This document shows positions 1 to 6,446 of a stretch of 34,259 nt of DNA, piece after piece; within the stretch, counting starts at the first letter, position 1; every line of letters starts with the position of its first letter. The stretch covers positions 1 to 34,259 of IMG/VR virus record IMGVR_UViG_3300044591_002206; one strand, written 5' to 3'. The position numbers and the translations under genes are program-made. The stretch is from a virus. Below the pieces are notes generated by a model that saw only the letters and a list, made by a program, of their open reading frames with translations, searched no databases and had not been told where the DNA came from.

Positions 1-37
1 CATCAGCCAGAGCTCTCGGGCTTGGGTTGCTGATGCC

Positions 38-952
38 ATGAGCCGGAGGTTCGATCACTTGCGGGACGGAGCTGATCTGAAGACCTCGGCCCCGATTCTC
101 AGGGGTGAAGAAGTTATCGGCCGGGCCACTCAGCTGGTCACCGCCTTGGAGCTGGCCCCGAGGCGCTATGGCAGCTGGATCCCTCGTGGCCATCTTCTGC
201 AGCTGGCGGTGCATAACGCCCTGGCCCTTTCTCGCCTCAATGACAATGAGACTCGGCTGAAGATCTCTCAGGAGCGGGCATTCAACGCCTTGGTTGCCTT
301 CATCACTCAGGCTAGGGATCAGGCCCACTTTGATTTGCTCGAAGAGTTGGCTGATCCTTTCCATGACAGCTCGGCCGAGTCGATCCGAGGGCAGCTGATC
401 GAGCAGCTTTCTGAGATGCATGAAGAACGCCTTGGAGATCATCGCCGGATGGCCAGCGATGCCCTCTATTACTTTCTGCTGAGCGTCGGCCATCAATGGG
501 CGGTTGAGAATGAGGTCGCCCCTGATCCGGACTTGCTCAGCCTCGAGGATCTGCGAACGATTGGGCTGGCCGCTGATCTCGGGATCTTTGAAGAGATGCC
601 CCGGCCATTCTTTGACGGCCTGTCGGTGATTGATCAGGCCATCGGGCCCGATGATCTCGACCTCTCAGATCAGGACTGGTTCGAACTGATCCTCGGCCGG
701 ATTCAGGCCACCTTCTTTGATGATGATGAGCTCCTGGGCTATCTCGACAACACCTTGATCAGGCAAGACTCCCAGCTGGTGACAACGGCCTGGGCCAATA
801 CCGAGGCCGGGTGCTTGCGGGTCTTGATGGCTGAGCGCTGGGCTGCTCGGCGAAAGCCCGGCTACTTCCCCTGGGGTGAGCCGGCCGTTTGTCCGATTCC
901 CGATCCCCTCCGGCCGGGATCGGTCAAGCAGCTCCCGCCCCTGTTTCTTTGA
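38..952 (+). CDS. Hypothetical protein, possibly 5'-truncated by window edge
   Basis: I do not recognise this 304-residue protein. It is acidic and looks mostly helical, with many Asp, Glu, Leu and Ile residues and no signal peptide or membrane segment. The same frame is open upstream of the ATG at 38 to the left window edge, so the real start may lie outside. It is convergent with the integrase gene, and the two 3' ends overlap by 29 bp. Its base usage resembles the rest of the window: GATC is very frequent, about 21 copies in the first 960 bases. The even codon use and long open frame argue for a real gene. No function can be assigned. Confidence 0.75.
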   Translation: MSRRFDHLRDGADLKTSAPILRGEEVIGRATQLVTALELAPRRYGSWIPRGHLLQLAVHNALALSRLNDNETRLKISQERAFNALVAFITQARDQAHFDLLEELADPFHDSSAESIRGQLIEQLSEMHEERLGDHRRMASDALYYFLLSVGHQWAVENEVAPDPDLLSLEDLRTIGLAADLGIFEEMPRPFFDGLSVIDQAIGPDDLDLSDQDWFELILGRIQATFFDDDELLGYLDNTLIRQDSQLVTTAWANTEAGCLRVLMAERWAARRKPGYFPWGEPAVCPIPDPLRPGSVKQLPPLFL

Positions 953-2183
953 TCGGCGAGTAGAGATCGGTGATGTCGGCCTGGTCAGCCTCGTGGCGCT
1001 TGAATATCGAGGCGTAGATCCGCATGGTCGTGGCCGGGTTGGCGTGGCCCATCAGATAGGCGATCTTGGTGATCGGAACGCCCTGGGCGATCAGCTCCGA
1101 AGCAAAGGTATGCCGAAGTGAATGCGGGGTGAAGGTCAGCGGGACTCCGGCCCCGGCCAGGGTCGGCCGCCAGATGTCGCGGCGAAAGTTGCCCTCGCCC
1201 CGGATCTTGCCTCGGCTGTTTGGAAAGAGCAGCGTTGGCTGGCCGACCTTGTGCCGGAGCTTGGCCCGAGCCTCTTGCCGCTCCAGCCGGTTCATCAGAT
1301 CCTCGGAGATCTTCAAGACCCTGAAGCCTGAGCCGGTCTTCGGGTAGCTGTTGATCACCGTTGAGCCCTTCTTGGTGCTCAGGGTTCTCTGGACCGTGAC
1401 CGAGCGCTCCTTTTTGTTCAGGTCATTGATGTCGAGCGCTAGGAGCTCGCCAAGGCGAAGGCCCAGGGCGGCCAGGGTCATCAGCATTGTCTCCCGCTCT
1501 TCGTCGCCGGATTGCTCGAGGATCGAGATCACCTGCTCTTGCTCCATCGGCTTGATCTGCTTCTTCTCGCGCGGGTTGGTGCTGATCTCGACCAGCTCGG
1601 CCGGATTGTCAGCGACCAGGCCTTCACGCTTGGCCCAGTTGAAGATCTGCCGAAGTACGGAGAGCTGCTGCTGAATGGATCGGACTCCGACCGGCTCCGG
1701 CCGAGAGGCGGCTACCTTGCCCTGGACTGGAACGGCGCCGGGCTCGCCGGGAGCCAGAGTCATTTTCTTGGCCACATAGCGCTCGATGTCGGAGACCGAG
1801 ATCTGGTGGAGGAACTGCCCGCCAAAGGCCGGCAGGAGATGGCAGTCAAGGGCCACTTCGAGAAGCTCTTGGGATCGAGTCGAAAGGCCGCGCATCGCTA
1901 CCTGATTGCGCTGCCATTCCTTGGCGACAACATCGAACGGATGGCCAAGGAACTGAGCGCCCTGGCCCCGGCCGATAGTGACCAGCCTTTCCATCAGGGC
2001 GTGCTCGGCCACCTCTTCAGTGACTCCGGCCGCCTCGGTCCCGATGGTCTCCCAGACTCGCTTGCCGCCGGGTATGGGGTGGTAGGCGATCTGCCATGAG
2101 CCGTTGCGGTTGCGAACCGTGCCCTGGCCATACTTGCGCCGATTACCCAAGGCGCTGACCTCGACTGTCAGGGTCTTGCTCAT
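924..2183 (-). CDS. int: Tyrosine-family site-specific integrase
   Basis: This 419-residue protein is a phage integrase of the tyrosine recombinase family, which cuts and rejoins DNA at attP and the host attB. The catalytic set is visible in order: Arg243 (GLRLGELLAL), Lys282 in PKTGSGFR, His354-x-x-Arg357 (HSLRHTF), His380 (MGHANP) and nucleophile Tyr390. Residues about 15-45 look like an N-terminal arm-binding domain, and about 80-190 like the SAM-like core-binding domain. The start ATG directly follows the TAA stop of the small helix-turn-helix gene, so the two are probably translated together. The candidate attP lies just upstream of that pair, the usual int-xis-attP arrangement. All catalytic residues are present, so it should be active. 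Confidence 0.95.
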   Translation of the reverse strand: MSKTLTVEVSALGNRRKYGQGTVRNRNGSWQIAYHPIPGGKRVWETIGTEAAGVTEEVAEHALMERLVTIGRGQGAQFLGHPFDVVAKEWQRNQVAMRGLSTRSQELLEVALDCHLLPAFGGQFLHQISVSDIERYVAKKMTLAPGEPGAVPVQGKVAASRPEPVGVRSIQQQLSVLRQIFNWAKREGLVADNPAELVEISTNPREKKQIKPMEQEQVISILEQSGDEERETMLMTLAALGLRLGELLALDINDLNKKERSVTVQRTLSTKKGSTVINSYPKTGSGFRVLKISEDLMNRLERQEARAKLRHKVGQPTLLFPNSRGKIRGEGNFRRDIWRPTLAGAGVPLTFTPHSLRHTFASELIAQGVPITKIAYLMGHANPATTMRIYASIFKRHEADQADITDLYSPIKETGAGAA

Positions 2184-2471
2184 TTACCAGGCCAGGCGTG
2201 AGCGGTTGGCGCGGGCCTGCTGAGCGGCAACGATCTCGGCCGGGGTTAGCTCGCGGGCCGGGTTCTCGGTCTGGGAGACAAAATCGAAGATCGACTCGGT
2301 GAGGATCCTGACCCCGCCTTTCTTGCCGGGGCTGAGCTTGATCGCTCGAAGCTGGCCGGACTTCACCAGGGCGTAGATCTGAGAGCGGGAGCAGTCGAGC
2401 ATTGCTGCTGCCTTCTCCGGCTTGACAACCAGTTGCTCCCCGGTCGATGTGGTGAGAGTGGAGGTGTCCAT
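2184..2471 (-). CDS. Excisionase-like MerR/HTH_17-type DNA-binding protein
   Basis: This 95-residue protein carries a winged helix-turn-helix of the excisionase (HTH_17) type at about residues 15-66. Visible features are KPEKAAAMLDCSRSQIYALV, then a basic wing (KLSPGKKGGVRI) and FDFV. Proteins of this size next to an integrase usually act as Xis, bending attachment-site DNA to favour excision, or repress the integrase operon. The stop codon abuts the integrase ATG. No Shine-Dalgarno is clear. GACATT lies 6 bp before the ATG, like the leaderless pattern elsewhere in the window. The role as Xis is inferred from family and position. Confidence 0.85.
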   Translation of the reverse strand: MDTSTLTTSTGEQLVVKPEKAAAMLDCSRSQIYALVKSGQLRAIKLSPGKKGGVRILTESIFDFVSQTENPARELTPAEIVAAQQARANRSRLAW

Positions 2472-2497
2472 GGCCCAAATGTCGGGCGTTTTTTCTC

Positions 2498-2786
2498 TGA
2501 CACCGGAAAATCTTTGGCCAATCCTTTGACACAGTTCGTGACACCAAACCCAGCTAGATCTATGCGATCTCTGGACGATATCAGCCCCCAGGCCGAGGGC
2601 AAATCGGGCCTTTTCCTAGTTATAGAGCCAAATCACTTTTGGCCGGTCGGTTGCTGAAATCGTGGGCGCTCAAGTGTGAAGCGAGCGCTCTTCCGCTGAG
2701 CTACGCGCCCGAAATGGCTTGGTTAGTGGCTTTGCCGCTTTCCTGAGCCAAACGGAGTTGCCCGCCTGACACAGTCTTGACACCAA
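2498..2786. other. Candidate attP attachment region
   Basis: The gap upstream of the int pair has the architecture of a lambda-type attP. A composite repeat, TGACACAGT then 2-3 bp then TGACACCAA, occurs at 2527-2547 and again at 2767-2786 in the same orientation. A further TGACACC is at 2498-2504. These flank a core at about 2661-2710 that matches the 5' half of a tRNA gene. Inside the core, GCGCTC (2666-2671) and GAGCGC (2683-2688) form an inverted repeat around an 11-bp centre containing the anticodon loop, as expected for core-type sites around a crossover. The repeats and core are seen in the sequence; their use by this integrase is inferred. Arms on both sides indicate attP rather than attL or attR. 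Confidence 0.75.
2674..2710 (-). pseudogene. tRNA-Val(CAC) 5' half within attP core
   Basis: On the minus strand this reads as the first 37 nt of a tRNA: acceptor 5' strand GGGCGCG, TA, D-stem GCTC and GAGC closing loop AGCGGAA, base G26, stem CTCGC, then loop TTCACAC with anticodon CAC (valine). After position 38 the sequence stops matching a tRNA. The 3' anticodon strand is TTGAG rather than GCGAG, and no T-arm follows. It is therefore a half gene, most simply the phage copy of a host tRNA-Val attB. After integration the phage would supply the 5' half of the restored tRNA, less usual than supplying the 3' half. Confidence 0.7.
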
Positions 2787-2921
2787 GTCGGTGCAAAACC
2801 TGTGATCTGTGGGCATCCATGGACGGCATTCTAGGCGGTCGAGGGCCACCGAAAGCACGCCCCCGCCAGAGCCCTATGCGAAAACGAACATGCGCTAGTT
2901 GGCGTCCCCGATGTTCGGGGC

Positions 2922-3488
2922 ATGTCCAACCAAGCAACGGCAAAAATGCGCGTCGGGGGTCACCGATCTGGTGCGCCTAGCCGTTATGCAAAGGTGAGCC
3001 GGGAAGACCTCTCCCGGCTGAAGCAGTCTCGGTACTCGCTTCACCCAACTGGTTATGCCACCAGGTCCGACTGGATAGACGGCAAGCGCGTCACCGTATA
3101 TCTCCATCGAGAGGTGATGGGGCTGGAGTACGGCGACAACCGGGTGGTCGATCACAAGAACGGCAATCCGCTCGATTGCACTCGGGAGAACCTCCGGGTG
3201 CTGGACGATGCTGGGTTCAACGCCCAGAATGTCCGAACCAGGGGCGGCAGCTCTCGCTTTCGCGGGGTCTCTGCCTCGGGCTCCAAGTGGCAGGCCCGCG
3301 TTCATCACAAAGGCCAAGGCCACTACCTCGGCACCTTCGAGCAAGAGCTCGATGCCGCCATTGCTGCTGAGCTCAAGCGCCAGCAGCTCATGCCCTACGC
3401 CGAGCCAGATCCAGCCCTGGCCAAGATCATGGGCGACAAAGTGAAGCTCCTGCTGCCTCGGGATTTGGATTTCCCGGTCGCGGCCTAG
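2922..3488 (+). CDS. HNH endonuclease with AP2-like DNA-binding domain
   Basis: This 188-residue protein resembles free-standing phage homing endonucleases. An HNH nuclease motif spans about residues 60-93, with His62 in LHREVMG, Asp77-His78 in VVDHKNGNPLD and Asn90 in RENLRV. An AP2-type DNA-binding fold follows at about 111-150 (SRFRGVSASGSKWQARV, then YLGTFEQELDAA). Such enzymes cut DNA lacking their own gene and so spread. It lies on the plus strand between attP and a secreted-protein gene and has its own terminator. Just before the ATG, CCCCGA (2906-2911) and TCGGGG (2915-2920) form a tight hairpin that could hide the start. An alternative start is Met9. Confidence 0.9.
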   Translation: MSNQATAKMRVGGHRSGAPSRYAKVSREDLSRLKQSRYSLHPTGYATRSDWIDGKRVTVYLHREVMGLEYGDNRVVDHKNGNPLDCTRENLRVLDDAGFNAQNVRTRGGSSRFRGVSASGSKWQARVHHKGQGHYLGTFEQELDAAIAAELKRQQLMPYAEPDPALAKIMGDKVKLLLPRDLDFPVAA

Positions 3489-3509
3489 CAAGTTGTCACG
3501 CCGCAATAT

Positions 3510-3541
3510 GGCCCGCCTGGTGTTTTCTAGGCGGGCCTTTT
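3510..3541 (+). terminator. Intrinsic terminator after HNH gene
   Basis: A 9-bp perfect stem, GGCCCGCCT (3510-3518) and AGGCGGGCC (3529-3537), with a 10-nt loop is followed by TTTT. It lies about 20 bp after the HNH stop codon on the same strand. Confidence 0.85.
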
Positions 3542-3557
3542 GCTTGCCGAAAACCGG

Positions 3558-3586
3558 CCGGCAGCTCCAGGGCGGTCCAGTACTTT
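3558..3586 (+). promoter_or_regulatory. Leaderless-type promoter for secreted protein gene
   Basis: CCGGCA (3558-3563), 17 bp, TACTTT (3581-3586), then 6 bp to the GTG at 3593. This is the same arrangement seen before many minus-strand genes here, and it supports the GTG start. There is no convincing Shine-Dalgarno sequence. Confidence 0.5.
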
Positions 3587-3592
3587 CGGGAA

Positions 3593-4018
3593 GTGAAACC
3601 TCTGTCAGCGCTCCTCGCCCTCTTCAGCCTCTGCCTCTACCTATTTTTGGTGATCGGCCCGGCCAAGGGATCAACGGCCACTGACACGGAAAAATCGACC
3701 CTGACTCTGACTATCCAGCCGGCCGTTGAGATTGAGGTGATCAAGGCTGATCCGCTGGTTGATGTCGATCAGGCCTCGGCCAGCTTCTCGATCAACCTCT
3801 GGGCCAACACTGCCTGGGCCATCTCGGAGCCAACGATCTCCTCGGGCCTGGTCGATGACGGCTCCTGTGTTGCCTCTCAGCTTCGGGGATCTCGGAACCT
3901 CGACAACCGGCCGCAAGAGATCGGGGTTGTTTGTCTCCAGCCGATGAGCTGGGCCAATGACTCAGGGGCATATGAAGTGACCCTCGATCAGGTCATTGCC
4001 TCGACCCTTACCGAGTAG
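3593..4018 (+). CDS. Secreted protein of unknown function (signal peptide)
   Basis: This 141-residue protein starts with a clear signal peptide: basic MKP, a hydrophobic stretch to about residue 22 (LLALFSLCLYLFLVIG) and a plausible cleavage near AKGSTA. The mature part is a Thr, Ser and Val-rich sequence likely to be beta-rich, with two cysteines (in GSCVAS and VVCLQP) that could form a disulphide. A GTG start at 3593 is chosen because the promoter-like TACTTT is 6 bp upstream. It stands alone on the plus strand, and its 3' end overlaps the convergent zinc-ribbon gene by 11 bp. An exported phage protein with its own promoter could act in lysogenic conversion or superinfection exclusion, but that is inference. 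I do not recognise the family. Confidence 0.75.
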   Translation: MKPLSALLALFSLCLYLFLVIGPAKGSTATDTEKSTLTLTIQPAVEIEVIKADPLVDVDQASASFSINLWANTAWAISEPTISSGLVDDGSCVASQLRGSRNLDNRPQEIGVVCLQPMSWANDSGAYEVTLDQVIASTLTE

Positions 4019-4202
4019 CCGGGCCGCCGCCATGAGCTCCAGGCACGGTGGCGTAGAACTTCTGGCCATGCCAGAGACGCTTGGCCGCTTGCCCGCAATC
4101 AGGGCAGGGCACCTCGGCCGGGGTCGGGTCGGTGATCCGGCCGGTCTGCTCGATGATCAGCGGCTCGGGGTGATTGCTGCAGCTGTATTGATAGAGCGGC
4201 AT
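4008..4202 (-). CDS. FmdB-like small zinc-ribbon protein
   Basis: This 64-residue protein resembles FmdB-type putative regulatory zinc ribbons. It begins MPLYQYSC, has possible metal ligands Cys8 and His11, and a second knuckle Cys33-Pro-Asp-Cys36 followed by KRLW, close to the family pattern although the second ligand is His rather than Cys. The function of such proteins is poorly known. The ATG overlaps the stop of the lysozyme gene (ATGA), so it is the last gene of the lysis operon. Its C-terminal tail is Gly, Ala and Thr-rich. Family call is fairly safe; role in the phage is unknown. Confidence 0.75.
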   Translation of the reverse strand: MPLYQYSCSNHPEPLIIEQTGRITDPTPAEVPCPDCGQAAKRLWHGQKFYATVPGAHGGGPATR

Positions 4203-4834
4203 CAGAGTCCGAGGAACATTTCGCGCTCAGCCAAGCGGCGGCGCTGAAGACCGGGGAGGACCCGGCCCGAGGCATAGACCCAGCGCATCAGCTGATTGCC
4301 CGCGCCTTGGTAGTCACCGGCATTGAGCTTCTTAAGCAGCGTTGATTCGGCAAAGGCCGTGGCCCCGACATTGAAGACAAAGGACACCAGGGCATCGAAC
4401 TGAGCCTGATTGAGCGGCACCTTGACGCCGTCATTGATCGCCTTGATTGCCACCGCTGCATCCTGCCGGAGCAGTTCGAGCCCTTTTTGCTTGCTGATTT
4501 GTCCCCATTCCTGGCGATCAGAGGCCGTGCAAGGCCCGTGGTGGATCAAATGGCCATATCCAATCGTGCAGTGGCCAACAGGGTCGTTATAGGGCTTCTC
4601 ATACCAGCCCTCAAACTCGGCGATGAACTTGACCCCGGCATCAGATAGCTCGGTCGGGGCGGTCTCCTTGGCAGCCAGCTTGTCCTTGATCTTGTTGATC
4701 CGGCGCTGAGCTACTCGAGCCACCCGCTGGCTGTCGCCGATCTTGATCCGGAGCTTTTGCAGCCGGGCCTCACGCTTGATCAGGCGACGCTTCCAGCGGT
4801 TCAGAGAACGCTTGGCCAAGGCCAGCTTGCTCAT
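4202..4834 (-). CDS. Endolysin: GH24 (T4-type) lysozyme with basic coiled-coil N-terminus
   Basis: This 210-residue protein is a muramidase of the GH24 family that cuts the glycan strands of peptidoglycan. With the start at 4834, Glu75, Asp84 and Thr90 (FEGWYEKPYND, then GHCTIGYGH) have exactly the spacing of the T4 lysozyme triad Glu11, Asp20, Thr26. The downstream half carries the expected LNQAQFDALVSFVFNVG. Residues 1-57 are very basic and coiled-coil-like (KRSLNRWKRRLIKREARLQK), perhaps for envelope binding or self-association. ATG 4834 is preferred over ATG 4843 because it overlaps the M15 stop (ATGA) and has GGGAG 9 nt upstream. It forms a tandem muralytic pair with the M15 gene. Confidence 0.93.
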   Translation of the reverse strand: MSKLALAKRSLNRWKRRLIKREARLQKLRIKIGDSQRVARVAQRRINKIKDKLAAKETAPTELSDAGVKFIAEFEGWYEKPYNDPVGHCTIGYGHLIHHGPCTASDRQEWGQISKQKGLELLRQDAAVAIKAINDGVKVPLNQAQFDALVSFVFNVGATAFAESTLLKKLNAGDYQGAGNQLMRWVYASGRVLPGLQRRRLAEREMFLGL

Positions 4835-5442
4835 CCCCACCATCTCCCACGGCCCCAGCCCATCCTCTGGCGGTTATCGACATGGACAAAGCCAGATCCG
4901 GGGTAGATGCCAACGCCTCCGGCCCCGAGCTTGTCGAGAAAGGCTCCCCACTCAGCCGGAGATCCTGAAGCGCAAGTGATGTCAGCGGCAACGGCCTGGC
5001 CGGTTCGACCCGGCTGGTCATAGATATGGACGCTGTTCGGCTCCCCGCCAACCTGCCGGTTATAGGCGGTATGGCGATAACCCGAGGTGATTGAGACCGG
5101 CCCGAACTTGGCCCGCAGCGGCTCTAGGTAAGTGGTGCAGAGATGATCCAAGCCGTCATAGGCCATCGGGGGGACCGGGGTGCCGTCCTTGGTATTGAAC
5201 TCGGCGTAGCTGAAGTGCTCAGAGGGCCGGCCAGTTGTTGCTTCTTTCTTCAGACGGGCCACCCGCTTTTTCAGCGTTGAGACCTTGTCCCGCGCTTGTA
5301 GGGCATCTTCGCTGGCCTCTTCGAGGCTCTGCCTCAGTCGCTTGACTCGGTTGAGGGCTCCATCCCTGACCCCCCGCCAGTAGGAAAGGCGCTCCTTGAG
5401 CGTGCTCCCAGTCGGCGGTTCCTTGATCTGATCATCACTCAC
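4831..5442 (-). CDS. Second lysis enzyme: M15-type peptidoglycan peptidase
   Basis: This 203-residue protein looks like an M15 zinc peptidase (D-Ala-D-Ala carboxypeptidase or L-Ala-D-Glu endopeptidase type), which cuts the peptide part of the wall. Likely zinc ligands are His139 (NSVHI), Asp154 (AVAADI) and His187 (FVHVD), with SITSGYRH upstream. The usual SxHxxGxAxD motif is stretched by an insertion (YDQPGRTG). Residues 12-68 form a charged coiled coil, as in the neighbouring lysozyme. It begins with GTG and overlaps the lysozyme start by 4 bp. Having both a muramidase and a peptidase suggests two-enzyme lysis. The start is supported by a promoter-like CACTTT 6 bp before the GTG. Confidence 0.88.
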   Translation of the reverse strand: MSDDQIKEPPTGSTLKERLSYWRGVRDGALNRVKRLRQSLEEASEDALQARDKVSTLKKRVARLKKEATTGRPSEHFSYAEFNTKDGTPVPPMAYDGLDHLCTTYLEPLRAKFGPVSITSGYRHTAYNRQVGGEPNSVHIYDQPGRTGQAVAADITCASGSPAEWGAFLDKLGAGGVGIYPGSGFVHVDNRQRMGWGRGRWWG

Positions 5443-5448
5443 CTCCCG

Positions 5449-5477
5449 AAAGTGCTCGGGCCGGGGCTATCTGCGCC
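5449..5477 (-). promoter_or_regulatory. Leaderless-type promoter for M15/lysozyme operon
   Basis: Minus strand: GGCGCA (5477-5472), 17 bp, CACTTT (5454-5449), 6 bp, GTG at 5442. The last bases before the GTG are GGGAG, which is too close to act as a normal ribosome site. Confidence 0.45.
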
Positions 5478-5504
5478 ATCGTTTTTCTTTTCCTTGGTTA
5501 TGTC

Positions 5505-5535
5505 GCCAGCAGAGCCGTCGGGGACGGCTGCTGGC
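5505..5535. other. Strong hairpin upstream of lysis genes
   Basis: GCCAGCA (5505-5511) pairs with TGCTGGC (5529-5535) and GCCGTC (5514-5519) with GACGGC (5523-5528), leaving a GA bulge and a GGG loop. There is no T-run on either side in the minus direction, so it is not a classical intrinsic terminator. It lies between the holin candidate and the lysis-enzyme promoter. Confidence 0.5.
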
Positions 5536-5550
5536 TTCCGCAGAAAATGC

Positions 5551-5562
5551 TTTAGCGCTAAA
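5551..5562. other. 12-bp perfect palindrome TTTAGCGCTAAA
   Basis: A perfect palindrome in the 150-bp gap between the holin candidate and the M15 gene. It could be an operator. No second copy was noticed. Confidence 0.35.
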
Positions 5563-5592
5563 CAACCGGGAGGGTGGATTGAACGCCCAGCT

Positions 5593-5892
5593 CTAAAGCG
5601 ATTGAGCAATCAGGGTGGCGATGACCCCCAGGCTGGTCGAGACGATCCCCAGGGCCATCTTGGCCATCGTGGTCATTCCTTCAACTGAGGTCTGCGATGA
5701 GTTCTCCAGGGTCTCTAGGCGCTGCTCGGTTCGGCCCTGAAAGACGGCCATGCGCTGCTGGCTTTCTTCAATATGGGCGATCCGGCTCTTGAGCTCTGAG
5801 AAGCCTGAGTGCTGATCCTTGCCGAGCTGCTCCAGACGATGGAGGATCAGCTTCAGCTCGCCTTCTAGATTCGTGGTGCTTTCGGGGCTCAC
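5593..5892 (-). CDS. Small coiled-coil membrane protein, holin candidate
   Basis: This 99-residue protein has a long coiled coil (about residues 8-66, with heptad-like Leu, Ile and Met) and a single C-terminal hydrophobic segment (about 76-97, MAKMALGIVSTSLGVIATLI). It lies just before the two lysis enzymes. A tail-anchored protein of this size and place is a reasonable holin or lysis regulator, although no holin family signature is recognised. The start is GTG, with TACCTT 6 bp before it. A second membrane protein at 30001-30312 is a rival holin candidate. Confidence 0.6.
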   Translation of the reverse strand: MSPESTTNLEGELKLILHRLEQLGKDQHSGFSELKSRIAHIEESQQRMAVFQGRTEQRLETLENSSQTSVEGMTTMAKMALGIVSTSLGVIATLIAQSL

Positions 5893-5898
5893 CAGGCC

Positions 5899-5927
5899 AA
5901 GGTACTCAGCTGCGTGCAGTCTGGCGG
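5899..5927 (-). promoter_or_regulatory. Leaderless-type promoter for holin candidate
   Basis: Minus strand: CCGCCA (5927-5922), 17 bp, TACCTT (5904-5899), 6 bp, GTG at 5892. Confidence 0.45.
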
Positions 5928-5933
5928 CACCTT

Positions 5934-5965
5934 GCTAGCTCGGCGCGGCCCCGTCGCGGGCTAGC
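5934..5965. other. Hairpin overlapping the end of the tail-protein gene
   Basis: GCTAGC at 5934-5939 and again at 5960-5965 pair, with a few further GC pairs inside, making a stem over the TAG stop of the 5961-6443 gene. There is no T-run, so termination is uncertain. Confidence 0.35.
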
Positions 5966-6443
5966 GTGCCAGAACGATGACCCGGTATTCAGCACCGCTG
6001 GCCGGGGCGGTATCCCAAGTGATGGTCACCGCGTTTGTGCTCGTGTATTCGAGGGCATATCCGGCTTGGATCAGGGCCCAAGGGCTGGCGTTTTCCCGAA
6101 CGGCCACGATGCAATCGCGGGTGCCCTGGTTATGAGTCACGGTGAAGACCGTCTCGACGGCATCCCCGGTGATTGTCTCGGCATAGGAGGTTGGCAAGCC
6201 ATTGACTGTGCTGGTCAGGGCATCGAGGTCGCCTTGTTCAGCAGCGCCAATGTCGGCCGGGTCGAGGGGGTCTGATCCGTCGATAGCGTGGCTCGGGGCA
6301 TGGCCGGCCACTCCAGAGGCGCTCCAGGTCGAGGACTGGCCCCGGCGTTCTATTCCGGCCAAGCGCTGTTCAAGCGACTTCAGGCGCTCGAGGAGCCTGT
6401 CTTCGCCGCTGCGGGGAACTCTGTTGGGGCTTTGTCCGTACAT
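5961..6443 (-). CDS. Minor tail/fibre tip protein
   Basis: This 160-residue protein has a short coiled coil (residues 13-34), a linker with SHAIDGSDPLDPADIGA (a motif common in phage fibre proteins), and a C-terminal beta domain. The domain, about residues 86-160, shows FTVTHNQGTRDCIVAV and ending ITWDTAPASGAEYRVIV, a module found repeatedly at the ends of phage tail and baseplate proteins. It follows the baseplate-hub-like gene after 3 bp and is probably translated from the same message. It may trimerise and form part of the tail tip. The structural role is well supported; the exact part is not. Confidence 0.75.
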   Translation of the reverse strand: MYGQSPNRVPRSGEDRLLERLKSLEQRLAGIERRGQSSTWSASGVAGHAPSHAIDGSDPLDPADIGAAEQGDLDALTSTVNGLPTSYAETITGDAVETVFTVTHNQGTRDCIVAVRENASPWALIQAGYALEYTSTNAVTITWDTAPASGAEYRVIVLAR

Positions 6444-6446
6444 GCT

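Noticed and set aside
1512-2099. 195-codon plus-strand frame within the integrase gene
   Set aside because: The integrase on the other strand has all catalytic residues. The plus frame is a GC-driven shadow.
2664-2710. Complete tRNA gene
   Set aside because: Only the acceptor 5' strand, D-arm and anticodon loop match. The 3' anticodon strand and T-arm are missing.
2895-3506. 203-codon minus-strand frame opposite the HNH gene
   Set aside because: It mirrors the HNH gene, which has clear domain motifs.
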